Source of the DNA: Casimicrobium huifangae
GTDB lineage: Bacteria; Pseudomonadota; Gammaproteobacteria; Burkholderiales; Casimicrobiaceae
Reading direction: 5' to 3'
NCBI RefSeq assembly: GCF_009746125.1
Contig: NZ_CP041352.1
Location: 3,146,436-3,210,435, forward strand
Length of the DNA stretch: 64,000 nucleotides
Positions 35,254-43,880 of the stretch are shown piece by piece; positions within the stretch are counted from its first letter, which is position 1; each line of letters starts with the position of its first letter. The notes beneath the pieces were generated by a model. The model worked only from the letters and a program-made list of their open reading frames with translations. It searched no databases and had not been told where the DNA came from. The position numbers were made by a program, and so were the translations under genes.

Positions 35254-38220
35254 GTGCTGAAATCGCTTTTCGCGGGTACGCCGAAATGGCAAAGCCCGAA
35301 CGCCGACGAACGGCTGACCGCTGTTGCAGATCTTGCAGCAGATGATCCCGCCCTTGCCACCCTGATCGCGTCCGACGCTGATGCACGTGTGCGTGCCACC
35401 GCTGTCGGCCGCACGGTTGATGTCGCCTCGCTGAAAACGGCGCACAACGATGCCGATGCCAGCGTGCGCGCTGCTGCGGCGTCGCGCTGGGGACATCTTG
35501 CCGCCGGTGGTGCACCGAGCGACGATCTGCCGCTGGCGGTGATTGCCGCTGCGCTGCGGGACGATTCGTCAGACGAGTGGAAAGCCGCCGCCGCGAAGGC
35601 TGCGTCAAGCGACCTTACCGCGTGGCTTGCGTCAAGCGCAACGCTCGGCAGCAAGCTCGATGCCATCAATGCAGCCACCGACGTCGCCCTGCTCGACAAA
35701 TTGCACCTCTATTGGCGCGACCACGACAAACGGCTTGGCAAGGCCTGTCATGACCGCATGGAAAGCCTGCAATCGCGGGACAAGGCCGCGCAGGAAGCAG
35801 ACGTACTGCTGGCGCAGATGCAGAGCTGGTCGGATGCCGACGAAGTGCCGCTGACCCGGCTGGTCGACACCCAGCGGGCCTGGGCCAAGCTGAGCGTTGA
35901 CAGTGAACGCAAAACACAGTTTGACACCCTGCTCGCGGGATTGCAGCGCAAGATGCAGAACGAAGCTGTCGCGCGCCGCATGCACGAAGCGCTCGCCATG
36001 CAGGTAGCCGGGCTGTCACTCAAGAGCAAGAAGGCCGCTGAGCTCGGCAATGATGAGCTGACCGCGCTGGCGACCGAAGCTACCCACGCACAAAGCTCAC
36101 CTGTACTCGATGCTGGCCTCGCGCAGCAGCTGCAACAGGTTCATGCTGCCATTGCCGCCGAACAGCAACTGCGCGAGCGCAATACCGCCGGTGAGGCGCT
36201 GCTGGCGGCGATGCCGGTGCGTCCGGCTCCGGTCAAACGGGCTGACAAGCCCGCCGCGAAAAAGGACAAGAGCAAGGCTGACGCGCCGGTGGCGGTCGAG
36301 ACGGTGGCAGCAGCGGAACCCACGCAAGCAGAGGCGGAAACCGTTGCCGAACCCGGCGCTGATGTTGCAACACCCACCGCCACCACAGTGGCAGCGTTGC
36401 CTGAGACTGCGGCAGACACAGCTTCCGAGCCCGCAGCTTCGACCACCGAGGTCGCTGCAACCGAACCGATGGCAGCGAGCACGACAGATGCGCCTGTTGC
36501 CGCTGCTGCCACCGAAGCGACTGACACCGCTGAATCGGCTGCTGCTGGTACATCCGTAGCGTCGGAGCCATCAGCAGAAGAGCAGCATGCTGCGATCGCC
36601 GCCGCCCAGCAGCAAAGCGCCTATGAAGCAGCGCACGCCGAATGGAAGGCAAAGTGGGCAGCCTGGCTCGCCACGGTCGATGCCACCACGCGCGAACACT
36701 TCGAGAAGCGTCTGCACGCGCTGGAAAAGCCGGCTGCCGCGCCCCGGCCTGAGCGTACGGTGGTACCGCGCGCAGAGGATGCCGATCTTGCCGCCGCCAA
36801 TGAGGCATTGACCAAGCTGGCCGAACTGATTGCCGCGGGCGATGTGCGTGGCTCCCGTCACGCTGCGACCAGGCTGTATCAGCAGTTCACTGCCAAACGC
36901 TTCCCGAAACTCGAAGAGCAGCGCCTCAACGAACTGGACGGTGAGGTCAAGCGCCTCGAAAGCTGGCTCAAGTGGAGTGATGGGCAGGCGCGTGACGGCC
37001 TGATGGCCAAAGCCGAGGCTCTCAAGGGCTCGCCACTGCCGCCTGACCAGTTGGCGAAAGAAATCCGCGCCATCCAGGACGAATGGAAAGCGCTGGACAA
37101 GAAAAATGGCGGCGCGCCGAAGCCCAAGTGGGACAAGTTCAACGCAGTCTGCAAGGAAGCCTACGCCCCGGCCAAAGCCCACTTCGACAGTCTGCGCAAA
37201 CAGCGCAACGAGAACGCATCGGGTCGTGAGAAGATCATCGACGCGATGGCTGCACTTGGCGATGAAGCCGCCGCCCCCCTCACCGAGGGGCAAACACGCG
37301 ACTGGCACGATCTGGAAAAGCGCAAGTCAGCCCTCTTCGACCAATGGAAGAAAGGCGGTGGTGTCGCCAACGCCGCGTGGAAGGCGCTGGACGAGAAATT
37401 CGATGTCGCCCTCAAAAAACTCGACAGCGCCCTCGATGGCGCGCGCGAGCCCGAGATTGCGCGGCGCAGGCGCCTGATCGCACAGGCCGAGGAATTAGCC
37501 AAGGCAACGCCGTCGCGCGAGACCACCGACGCCACCATCACGTTGCAACGTCGCTGGGCTGCCGAACGTCCGCAGAACCTGCCACATCTGCGCCGCAAGG
37601 ACGAGCAGAAGCTGTGGGACGACTTCAAAAAGCACACCGATGCCGTGTTCAAAGCGCGTGACGCCCAGCGCGACCAGGTGAAAGCGCAGTTCAGCGAGGC
37701 GACCAAGGCACGCTACGCCGTGATTGACGAGGTCAAGGCGCTGGCGAATGGCGATGACGCCAAGGCGATTGATGCTGGTATTGCTGCCACGCGCACGAAG
37801 TGGCGCAATCTGCCCTTCGTCGAGCGCGAAAAGGCGCGCGATCTCGACCGCAAATTCGACGACGCGCTGGTGGCGGCGAAGAAGCGCGCCACCGTGCTGT
37901 CGCGCGGCAGCGTGATCGAGGCGATGAAGAACACACTCGCTGCGATCACTGCCACCGAAGCCGCCGACAAGACTGCGGCAGCGCTGGTGATTGATGCCGA
38001 GCTGATCGCTGGTATTGATTCACCTGCCGAAATCGCCACCGCTCGCCGCATGCAGCAATTGCGCTGGCTGTCGGAGCGCCGGCAACTGCCGACCGCGCCT
38101 GACGCCAAGATCACCGCCATCCGCACGCTGCTTGGCGCCTTCAACGCCACTGGTGCCAAGATCACCCTCGGTGAACGTGAGCGGTTGACGCGGGCGATTG
38201 AGGCGGTAGGCGCCGCCTGA
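35254..38220 (+). CDS. DUF349 domain protein (long, Ala-rich, coiled)
   Basis: A 988-aa protein with a GTG start at 35254. The first ~130 residues look like HEAT-type repeats (ADDPALATLIASDADARVRATAV). A low-complexity Ala/Thr/Glu-rich region spans about residues 330-450. The C-terminal half has several DUF349 units, each with the pattern WKALDKKNGGAPKPKWDKF or RWAAERPQNLPHLRRKDEQKLWDDF. Bacterial DUF349 proteins are mostly uncharacterised. The same frame is open far upstream, but that part is antisense to the helicase and has no family features, so the GTG start is preferred. It is followed 15 bp later by an ApgM-like gene. Confidence 0.85.
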   Translation: MLKSLFAGTPKWQSPNADERLTAVADLAADDPALATLIASDADARVRATAVGRTVDVASLKTAHNDADASVRAAAASRWGHLAAGGAPSDDLPLAVIAAALRDDSSDEWKAAAAKAASSDLTAWLASSATLGSKLDAINAATDVALLDKLHLYWRDHDKRLGKACHDRMESLQSRDKAAQEADVLLAQMQSWSDADEVPLTRLVDTQRAWAKLSVDSERKTQFDTLLAGLQRKMQNEAVARRMHEALAMQVAGLSLKSKKAAELGNDELTALATEATHAQSSPVLDAGLAQQLQQVHAAIAAEQQLRERNTAGEALLAAMPVRPAPVKRADKPAAKKDKSKADAPVAVETVAAAEPTQAEAETVAEPGADVATPTATTVAALPETAADTASEPAASTTEVAATEPMAASTTDAPVAAAATEATDTAESAAAGTSVASEPSAEEQHAAIAAAQQQSAYEAAHAEWKAKWAAWLATVDATTREHFEKRLHALEKPAAAPRPERTVVPRAEDADLAAANEALTKLAELIAAGDVRGSRHAATRLYQQFTAKRFPKLEEQRLNELDGEVKRLESWLKWSDGQARDGLMAKAEALKGSPLPPDQLAKEIRAIQDEWKALDKKNGGAPKPKWDKFNAVCKEAYAPAKAHFDSLRKQRNENASGREKIIDAMAALGDEAAAPLTEGQTRDWHDLEKRKSALFDQWKKGGGVANAAWKALDEKFDVALKKLDSALDGAREPEIARRRRLIAQAEELAKATPSRETTDATITLQRRWAAERPQNLPHLRRKDEQKLWDDFKKHTDAVFKARDAQRDQVKAQFSEATKARYAVIDEVKALANGDDAKAIDAGIAATRTKWRNLPFVEREKARDLDRKFDDALVAAKKRATVLSRGSVIEAMKNTLAAITATEAADKTAAALVIDAELIAGIDSPAEIATARRMQQLRWLSERRQLPTAPDAKITAIRTLLGAFNATGAKITLGERERLTRAIEAVGAA

Positions 38221-38235
38221 CGCGCCGTCCTGCCC

Positions 38236-39168
38236 TTGGCCAACGTCTTACTGCTGCCCGGAGCCTTGCCTCATGATCAGGCAACGCTCCGCGCCTTGAC
38301 CGAGGGTTTGCCACCGCATCCGGCCCTTGCTGCAAAGTTGCGCGGCGCCAGTGTCGCCAAGCTCGAAGGCTCGTGGAGTGATGCGGAACGCGCGGCGGGC
38401 AGTTGCACCGGTGATTTGCCTGGCGGGTTGCTTTTGCACGCCGCTACCGTCAACACGTTCACCAACACCGCAGCCACGCTTGCAGTTGCATCACCTCTGT
38501 CTGCGGCGCTGGGTCTCACCGATCTAACGCCACTGGATCCTGGCACGCTGCAACTCACGGACGCGGAAGCGCGAGCGCTCTGCGATACCTGTAGCGAACA
38601 CCTGCGGGCAGAAGACATCGACCTGACTTTCGTCGATGCCCACCGCTGGCTGATAAGCTGCAATCACCCCGTCAATGTATTGACCGAACGTCCTGACTGG
38701 CTGATCGGGGAGAACCTGCGCCCCAACCTGCCACGCGGCACTGACGCCCGTCTGGTGGAGCGCTGGATGAATGAGCTGCAGATGCTGCTCTACACCCATC
38801 CGGTGAACATCGCCCGCGAGGATCGCGGCCTGCCACCAGTCAATGTGATCTGGCTCTGGGGTTTCTCGTCAACGTCGGCCACTGGCACCGAGGCTACTGA
38901 ACCGTACGTAGCCATCACGACAATTGCAGACTTCGCAACGGCGTTGCGCAACGGTGATCTGACCGGCTGGCAGCAGGCATGGTCTGCCCATGCAGAGGCC
39001 ATTCTCGACGCCGACCAGATCATTTTCGGTGACAACCATCCACTGTTGAGAGTCACGCCGAACAAGCCGGGCATCATGCACAGCCTGTTCGCCCGCTTCG
39101 CTCGACCACCCGCGCTCGCCGGAACGCTTGCAAGTCTGCGCGAGCAAGTTGCCGAAGTCCGGTCATGA
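38236..39168 (+). CDS. Cofactor-independent phosphoglycerate mutase-like (ApgM/COG4255-like) protein
   Basis: The 310-aa product starts at a TTG (38236). It has the segment WMNELQMLLYTHPVNIAREDRGLPPVNVIWLWGFSS, a hallmark of betaproteobacterial ApgM-like proteins encoded next to recJ, and ends with a helical tail. The large insertion of active-site residues seen in true iPGMs is not visible, so a regulatory or degenerate role is possible. Its stop overlaps the recJ start by 4 bp (ATGA), so the two are translationally coupled. Function is uncertain. Confidence 0.7.
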   Translation: MANVLLLPGALPHDQATLRALTEGLPPHPALAAKLRGASVAKLEGSWSDAERAAGSCTGDLPGGLLLHAATVNTFTNTAATLAVASPLSAALGLTDLTPLDPGTLQLTDAEARALCDTCSEHLRAEDIDLTFVDAHRWLISCNHPVNVLTERPDWLIGENLRPNLPRGTDARLVERWMNELQMLLYTHPVNIAREDRGLPPVNVIWLWGFSSTSATGTEATEPYVAITTIADFATALRNGDLTGWQQAWSAHAEAILDADQIIFGDNHPLLRVTPNKPGIMHSLFARFARPPALAGTLASLREQVAEVRS

Positions 39169-40910
39169 CAGCCCATACCGGCAGCGCACCCTCGCTGCGA
39201 CGACGACCAATTGACACCGAGGCCGAGCAGTCACTGCGCACGCAGGGAATTTCGCCACTGTTTTCACGGCTCTATGCGGCACGCGGCATTGCCAATGCCA
39301 GCGATATCGAATGGAAACTCTCGCAACTGCCGCCGCCCAACTTGCTCAAGGGCATCGACGCCGTTTGCGAGCGTCTGCTCCGGGCCATCGGCCAGCGCGA
39401 ACGCATCCTGGTTGTTGCCGACTACGACGCTGATGGCGCCACCGCCTGCGCTGTTGCCCTGCGTGGCCTGCGGGCGATGGGGGCCGAGGTTGGCTACATC
39501 GTGCCCAACCGCTTTGAGTATGGCTATGGACTGACGCCGGAAATCGTGGCGCTCGCGGCGCAGGAATCGCCGCAGGTTATTGTCACTGTCGACAACGGCA
39601 TCGCCAGCGTCGAGGGCGTCGCAGCAGCGCGCGCGCTGGGCATCGACGTGGTCGTGACCGATCACCATCTACCCGGCGCGACGTTGCCCGACACGCCGAC
39701 CATCGTGAACCCGAACCAGCCGGGTTGCACTTTTCCGAGCAAGGCCATCGCCGGTGTTGCCGTGATGTTCTATGTGCTGCTGGCTTTGCGTGCGACGCTT
39801 CGCGAACGTGGCGTGTTCAACGCTGACACGCAGCCCGACCTGAATGGCCTGCTCGACCTCGTTGCGCTTGGCACGGTAGCCGACGTGGTGCCGCTCGATG
39901 CCGTCAACCGTCGGCTGGTCGAGGCAGGGCTGCGCCGGATGCGCGACGGCAAGGCCTGCGCCGGTGTCAACGCGCTGTTCGAGGTCGCCAAGCGCGATGT
40001 GACACGAGCAACCGCCTATGACCTTGGCTTCATGCTCGGTCCACGGGTCAACGCAGCTGGCCGGCTTGACGACATCTCGCTGGGCATCGAGTGCCTGACT
40101 ACCGACGACCCCGCCCGTGCCACCGAAATTGCTGGCGAACTTGACCGCCTCAACCGTGAACGTAAAGGCATCGAATCCGGCATGCGCGACGAGGCGGACC
40201 GCATGATCGCAGCCAGCATCGACGCCACGCAAAAGAGCATCGTTGTCACCGATCCCACCTGGCATCAGGGCGTGGTGGGCATCGTCGCCGGACGGCTGCG
40301 CGAGCGGCATCATCGGCCCACCATCGTGTTCGCACCGGGCGACGAGGGCGAACTGAAGGGCTCGGGCCGGTCAATCCCCGGTTTTCATTTACGTGATGCA
40401 CTTGACCTCGTATCCAAGCGCGCGCCGGCGGTGATGCGCAAATTTGGGGGCCACGCGATGGCTGCGGGGCTCACCATCGCCCAGGCCGATTTCAGCGCTT
40501 TCGCAATGGCTTTTGAGCAAGTCGCGAATGAGTGGCTCACTCCTGAACAACTGGAGCAACGGGTCGATAGTGACGGGTCGTTCGATCTCGCAGAGTTTGA
40601 CTTTGACACCGCCGAAGCCCTGCATCGTCATGTCTGGGGGCAGGCCTTTCCGGCGCCGATGTTCGATGACGAATTCGCCGTGATGGATTCGCGCATTGTC
40701 GGCCTCAAGCACACCAAGCTCAGGCTCAAGCGCTCAACTGCGGGCGGCCGTAACGCACCGGCGCGCATCTTTGATGCAATCCGCTTCAACACCACCGAGC
40801 CGCCACCGCAGCCAATGCGAGCCGCGTACCGCGTGTCGCTATCGGAGTATCAGGGCGCGCAGCGGCTGGAGCTCATCGTGGAGCATTGGTGGCCTGCAAA
40901 TCAGGTCTGA
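39165..40910 (+). CDS. recJ: Single-stranded-DNA-specific exonuclease RecJ
   Basis: RecJ is a 5'-3' ssDNA exonuclease in recombination and mismatch repair. The 581-aa protein has the DHH-family motifs VVADYDADGATACAVALRG, VTVDNGIASVEGVAAARALG, VVTDHHLPGATLP and VALGTVADVVPL. The DHHA1 region has GLKGSGRSIPGF-type sequence (ELKGSGRSIPGFHLRDAL) and KFGGHAMAAGLTI. Length is normal. It shares a 4-bp overlap with the gene before it and converges on the MmcQ-like gene (10-bp overlap). Confidence 0.96.
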   Translation: MTAHTGSAPSLRRRPIDTEAEQSLRTQGISPLFSRLYAARGIANASDIEWKLSQLPPPNLLKGIDAVCERLLRAIGQRERILVVADYDADGATACAVALRGLRAMGAEVGYIVPNRFEYGYGLTPEIVALAAQESPQVIVTVDNGIASVEGVAAARALGIDVVVTDHHLPGATLPDTPTIVNPNQPGCTFPSKAIAGVAVMFYVLLALRATLRERGVFNADTQPDLNGLLDLVALGTVADVVPLDAVNRRLVEAGLRRMRDGKACAGVNALFEVAKRDVTRATAYDLGFMLGPRVNAAGRLDDISLGIECLTTDDPARATEIAGELDRLNRERKGIESGMRDEADRMIAASIDATQKSIVVTDPTWHQGVVGIVAGRLRERHHRPTIVFAPGDEGELKGSGRSIPGFHLRDALDLVSKRAPAVMRKFGGHAMAAGLTIAQADFSAFAMAFEQVANEWLTPEQLEQRVDSDGSFDLAEFDFDTAEALHRHVWGQAFPAPMFDDEFAVMDSRIVGLKHTKLRLKRSTAGGRNAPARIFDAIRFNTTEPPPQPMRAAYRVSLSEYQGAQRLELIVEHWWPANQV

Positions 40911-41230
40911 GCGGCCAGTTTTTTCGGGGCCTTTGCCAGCCAGGCCTGGCGGATCAGTTGCTGCACGACTTCGGGGTTTGCATCACTTAGTCTGATACGC
41001 ACGCCAACGACCTTACCACCCCACAACAGTTTCTCGACGAACTCGGGATGCAACGTCAGCGCAACCTCGCGCGCCTGATCCGGCACGAACACATGAATGT
41101 GCGTCTCCTCCGGCGGGATGGTTACAAAGATCTTGCCGCAAACGCGGAACGATGTGTAGTGGAAATGCGGCTGCTCTGCCACTTCGGACAGCGACAACGC
41201 AAATAGACGCACAGCAGCGATTGGCATCAT
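40901..41230 (-). CDS. MmcQ/YjbR family protein
   Basis: A 109-aa protein with the YjbR/CyaY-like fold: VRLFALSLSEVAEQPHFHYTSFRVCGKIFVTIP, then THIHVFVPDQAREVALTLHPEFVEKLLWGGKVVGVRI. The family is a double-wing DNA-binding-like fold of unclear function. It lies convergent with recJ. The start may be either of two adjacent Met codons (41230 or 41227). Confidence 0.8.
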   Translation of the reverse strand: MMPIAAVRLFALSLSEVAEQPHFHYTSFRVCGKIFVTIPPEETHIHVFVPDQAREVALTLHPEFVEKLLWGGKVVGVRIRLSDANPEVVQQLIRQAWLAKAPKKLAAQT

Positions 41231-41419
41231 GCCCGGACATTAGCCCCCGCGGCATGCAATGGCAACCATTGATGTGTCGTGCGAAACGACAGATGTCTTG
41301 GTAGCAATTCAGAGCAAAGGTCAGAAAAAGCAGCTTGGCGCTTATCTGAACAGGCCGTGGCGACGAAGCTCGCGGCGATAACTTCTGAAGTGCAGGTGAA
41401 ATTGCACGCCGTCAAAATA

Positions 41420-41435
41420 CTGTATAAAATTACAG
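41420..41435 (+). promoter_or_regulatory. LexA (SOS) box CTGTATAAAATTACAG
   Basis: CTGT-N8-ACAG is a perfect match to the LexA consensus of proteobacteria. It ends two bases before the imuA ATG. A TTGCAC (-35-like) lies at 41402-41407 and TATAAA (-10-like) at 41423-41428, so repressor and polymerase would compete. This places imuA-imuB-dnaE2 in the SOS regulon. Confidence 0.9.
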
Positions 41436-41437
41436 TT

Positions 41438-42403
41438 ATGAAGGCGCAGTTTTTCACTCAACTTGCTGCTAGTCACCCTGTACTGCGCGATCATGTGCGA
41501 TTGGGAGCAGAGACCTCCACCAGCACAGCGAATGGCGCGGTATCAGGCAATAACGGACTCAGGGGCGTAGCCAGCAGCTTTGCTGTACTGGATGCCTATC
41601 TGCCATGGCAGGGCTGGCCTGCGGGCGCGATGACCGAAATCATGACCGACGCATCCGGGTGCGGTGAACTGTCATTACTGCTGCCTGCAATGGCGCGGTT
41701 GACCCAGCAAAAGCGTCCAATTCTTTGCATCGGCGCGCCTCATGAATTGTTTGCACCGGCTCTGGCGCAGACAGGTGTTGACCCGGATTACGTCACGCAA
41801 ATTCATTCAGCCAGCTCATCATCAAAACACTTCAAGGAGAACTTGTGGTCCGCCGAACAAGCCTTGCGAACTGGGCTACCGGGCATAGTGGTGCTGTGGA
41901 CTCCTGCGCACTCGATATTGACACCGGAAATCTTGCGACGGTTGCATCTGGCGAGCCTGGCGGGCGCAGGCAATGCGCCTGCTGCGACGACGCCCCCTGT
42001 ACTGATTCACTTCCGTGGCGCCTCATCCATGTCGCAGCCCTCACCGGCCTGGTTGCGCTTTGGCTATGCGGCGGATGATGCACATATTCGTCTGCAAATC
42101 ATCAAGTGCCGGGGGCGTGAACTGACGCGACCACTTATTACGCTGGATCGTGCCGCAGTGCAGGCCAGACTTTATCGGCAAAGGGTCGCGTCACAGCTGC
42201 TCGATAGCACTGTCGAATTTGGCATCACGTCCCTACCGCACATTAACGCAGCAACCCAATACGCCTCAACAACGTTCGCAGTCATTGCAGCAAACGCAAC
42301 ACACGAGGCGAAAGAAAAATCGGGCCGGGCCAACACGCAGCCGAGCCATTCCGAAGATCAGCACGCTACACACCCACCTATTTCCACCAGCACGGCGCAC
42401 TAG
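41438..42403 (+). CDS. imuA: Translesion synthesis accessory protein ImuA (RecA/SulA-like)
   Basis: ImuA helps the ImuB-DnaE2 mutasome. The 321-aa product has the segment LDAYLPWQGWPAGAMTEIMTDASGCGELSLLLPAMARLTQQKRPILCIGAPHELFAPALAQTGVD, the RecA-like core of ImuA with a degenerate nucleotide site. Then comes LIHFRGASSMSQPSPAWLRFGY. The ATG at 41438 follows the LexA box directly; the open frame upstream (from 41279) would run through that box. The last 60 residues are Ala/Thr-rich and look disordered. It is followed by imuB after 13 bp. Confidence 0.9.
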   Translation: MKAQFFTQLAASHPVLRDHVRLGAETSTSTANGAVSGNNGLRGVASSFAVLDAYLPWQGWPAGAMTEIMTDASGCGELSLLLPAMARLTQQKRPILCIGAPHELFAPALAQTGVDPDYVTQIHSASSSSKHFKENLWSAEQALRTGLPGIVVLWTPAHSILTPEILRRLHLASLAGAGNAPAATTPPVLIHFRGASSMSQPSPAWLRFGYAADDAHIRLQIIKCRGRELTRPLITLDRAAVQARLYRQRVASQLLDSTVEFGITSLPHINAATQYASTTFAVIAANATHEAKEKSGRANTQPSHSEDQHATHPPISTSTAH

Positions 42404-42416
42404 GGCGTGTTAAGCA

Positions 42417-43847
42417 ATGTGGCTGGCGGTTCACGTCCCTCATCTGCCTCTGCAGGCACTGTCGGACTCTATTCAGCAATCGGTCCCAGCCCTGATTTTT
42501 GACCGGGTCGGGCGACGTGATGTCGTAATCGCCTGCACCCGTATCGCCGCAGAACTTGGCGTCAAACCCGGGCTGCAACTGGCTGAGGCTCACGCACTAA
42601 GCAACCAGCTTGTGGCCCTGCCCCGTAATCCAGGACGCGAGACGGAATGCCTGCAACATCTGGCCAACGTACTGGCGGTACTGACGCCCAACATCCACAT
42701 CAGCGATGACTTTGGCCTGCTTCTTGAAGTTGGCTCTTCGCGCGCACTATTCGATGGCTACGAGAAGCTTCTGCGCAACGCCATCGTGCTGGTTGATGCC
42801 CAACGCCTTCGCGCGAACCATGTGCTTGCGCCAACCGCTCGTGGCGCACGCTGGCTGGCAAAAGCACACCGGGAACTGCTGATCGAGGAGCAGATTGACG
42901 AATGGCTGGACGATCTGCCAGTCAGGTGCATGGATATCAAACCTGATCTCATCAAAGCTCTCGGCGAGCTCAATCTGCATTTCCTGTCGTCAATCCGCCG
43001 TATTGAAACTGCCGAACTTAACCAGCGTTTCGGCACGGAATTGACAATGGCACTCGATCACGCCTACGGCAAAGTCTCATGGTCGTTGCCATTCTGGAAG
43101 CCTGCACAGGCCTTCCACCAGTATGTCGAATTTCTGGAGCTTGTCACCGACCAGCAGCACTGGTGGCCTGGCGTCTCCGTTCTTCTGCATCAATTGCAGG
43201 AGTTCCTGCGACTGCGTTCGCAAGCAGCAATATCAGTTTTGTTTTCATTTTCAAACGGTCGCCAGCAGACGAGCCAGCTGAGTTTGGCATCAGCTCATGG
43301 CATTCATCTGGCCAGCGAATGGTTGCGGCTGCTGCAAGCCCAGCTTGAGCGCAGTTCAATCCATCATGAAATATCGCGAATTGATCTGTTCTGCAGCGAC
43401 TCAAAAGCATTGCAAGTCCAGGCGCTGGATTTGTTCGATCAGCATAGAAATCGGCAACAAATATGGCAATCGCTGCTCGATCTGCTGACTGCGCGTATCG
43501 GAATGCAGTACCTGCTGCTGAAACCGCGCAACCATCAAAGCGCGCTACCGGAATCCAGAAGTATTGCATCAAGCCCGCCCTCATCCGGCAATGCAACTTC
43601 ACTGCGACCCACCTGGCTGATCGATCCGCCGCGTCGCCTGTACGGCGACACATTACGCCGTTTACGTCACTCACTGGTACTGCGACAGCCAGAGCGCATC
43701 GAGACACTGGATGGCAACACCTCAGCTGATCAGGTCAACGCGGTTCATCGCGACTACTACATCGCCATCGCTGAACGTCATAGCTACTGGTGGGTGTATC
43801 GTGAACGGGCGACAGATTGCTGGTTTTTGCAGGGCATCTTTGCTTAG
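42417..43847 (+). CDS. imuB: ImuB, catalytically inactive Y-family DNA polymerase
   Basis: ImuB is the hub of the DnaE2 mutasome, binding the beta clamp, ImuA and DnaE2. The 476-aa product is Y-family-like (MWLAVHVPHLPLQALSDSI, FGLLLEVGSSRALFDGYEKLL). It lacks the catalytic acidic residues of active DinB, because the position of the first Asp is HVPHL. The little-finger region extends to about residue 300. A conserved terminal segment (PPRRLYGDTLRRLRHSLVLRQPERIETL) is present. Codons are somewhat less GC-rich than in the neighbours. Confidence 0.92.
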   Translation: MWLAVHVPHLPLQALSDSIQQSVPALIFDRVGRRDVVIACTRIAAELGVKPGLQLAEAHALSNQLVALPRNPGRETECLQHLANVLAVLTPNIHISDDFGLLLEVGSSRALFDGYEKLLRNAIVLVDAQRLRANHVLAPTARGARWLAKAHRELLIEEQIDEWLDDLPVRCMDIKPDLIKALGELNLHFLSSIRRIETAELNQRFGTELTMALDHAYGKVSWSLPFWKPAQAFHQYVEFLELVTDQQHWWPGVSVLLHQLQEFLRLRSQAAISVLFSFSNGRQQTSQLSLASAHGIHLASEWLRLLQAQLERSSIHHEISRIDLFCSDSKALQVQALDLFDQHRNRQQIWQSLLDLLTARIGMQYLLLKPRNHQSALPESRSIASSPPSSGNATSLRPTWLIDPPRRLYGDTLRRLRHSLVLRQPERIETLDGNTSADQVNAVHRDYYIAIAERHSYWWVYRERATDCWFLQGIFA

Positions 43848-43880
43848 GCAAGCACAACGTCCCGGTATCAGGCATTACCG

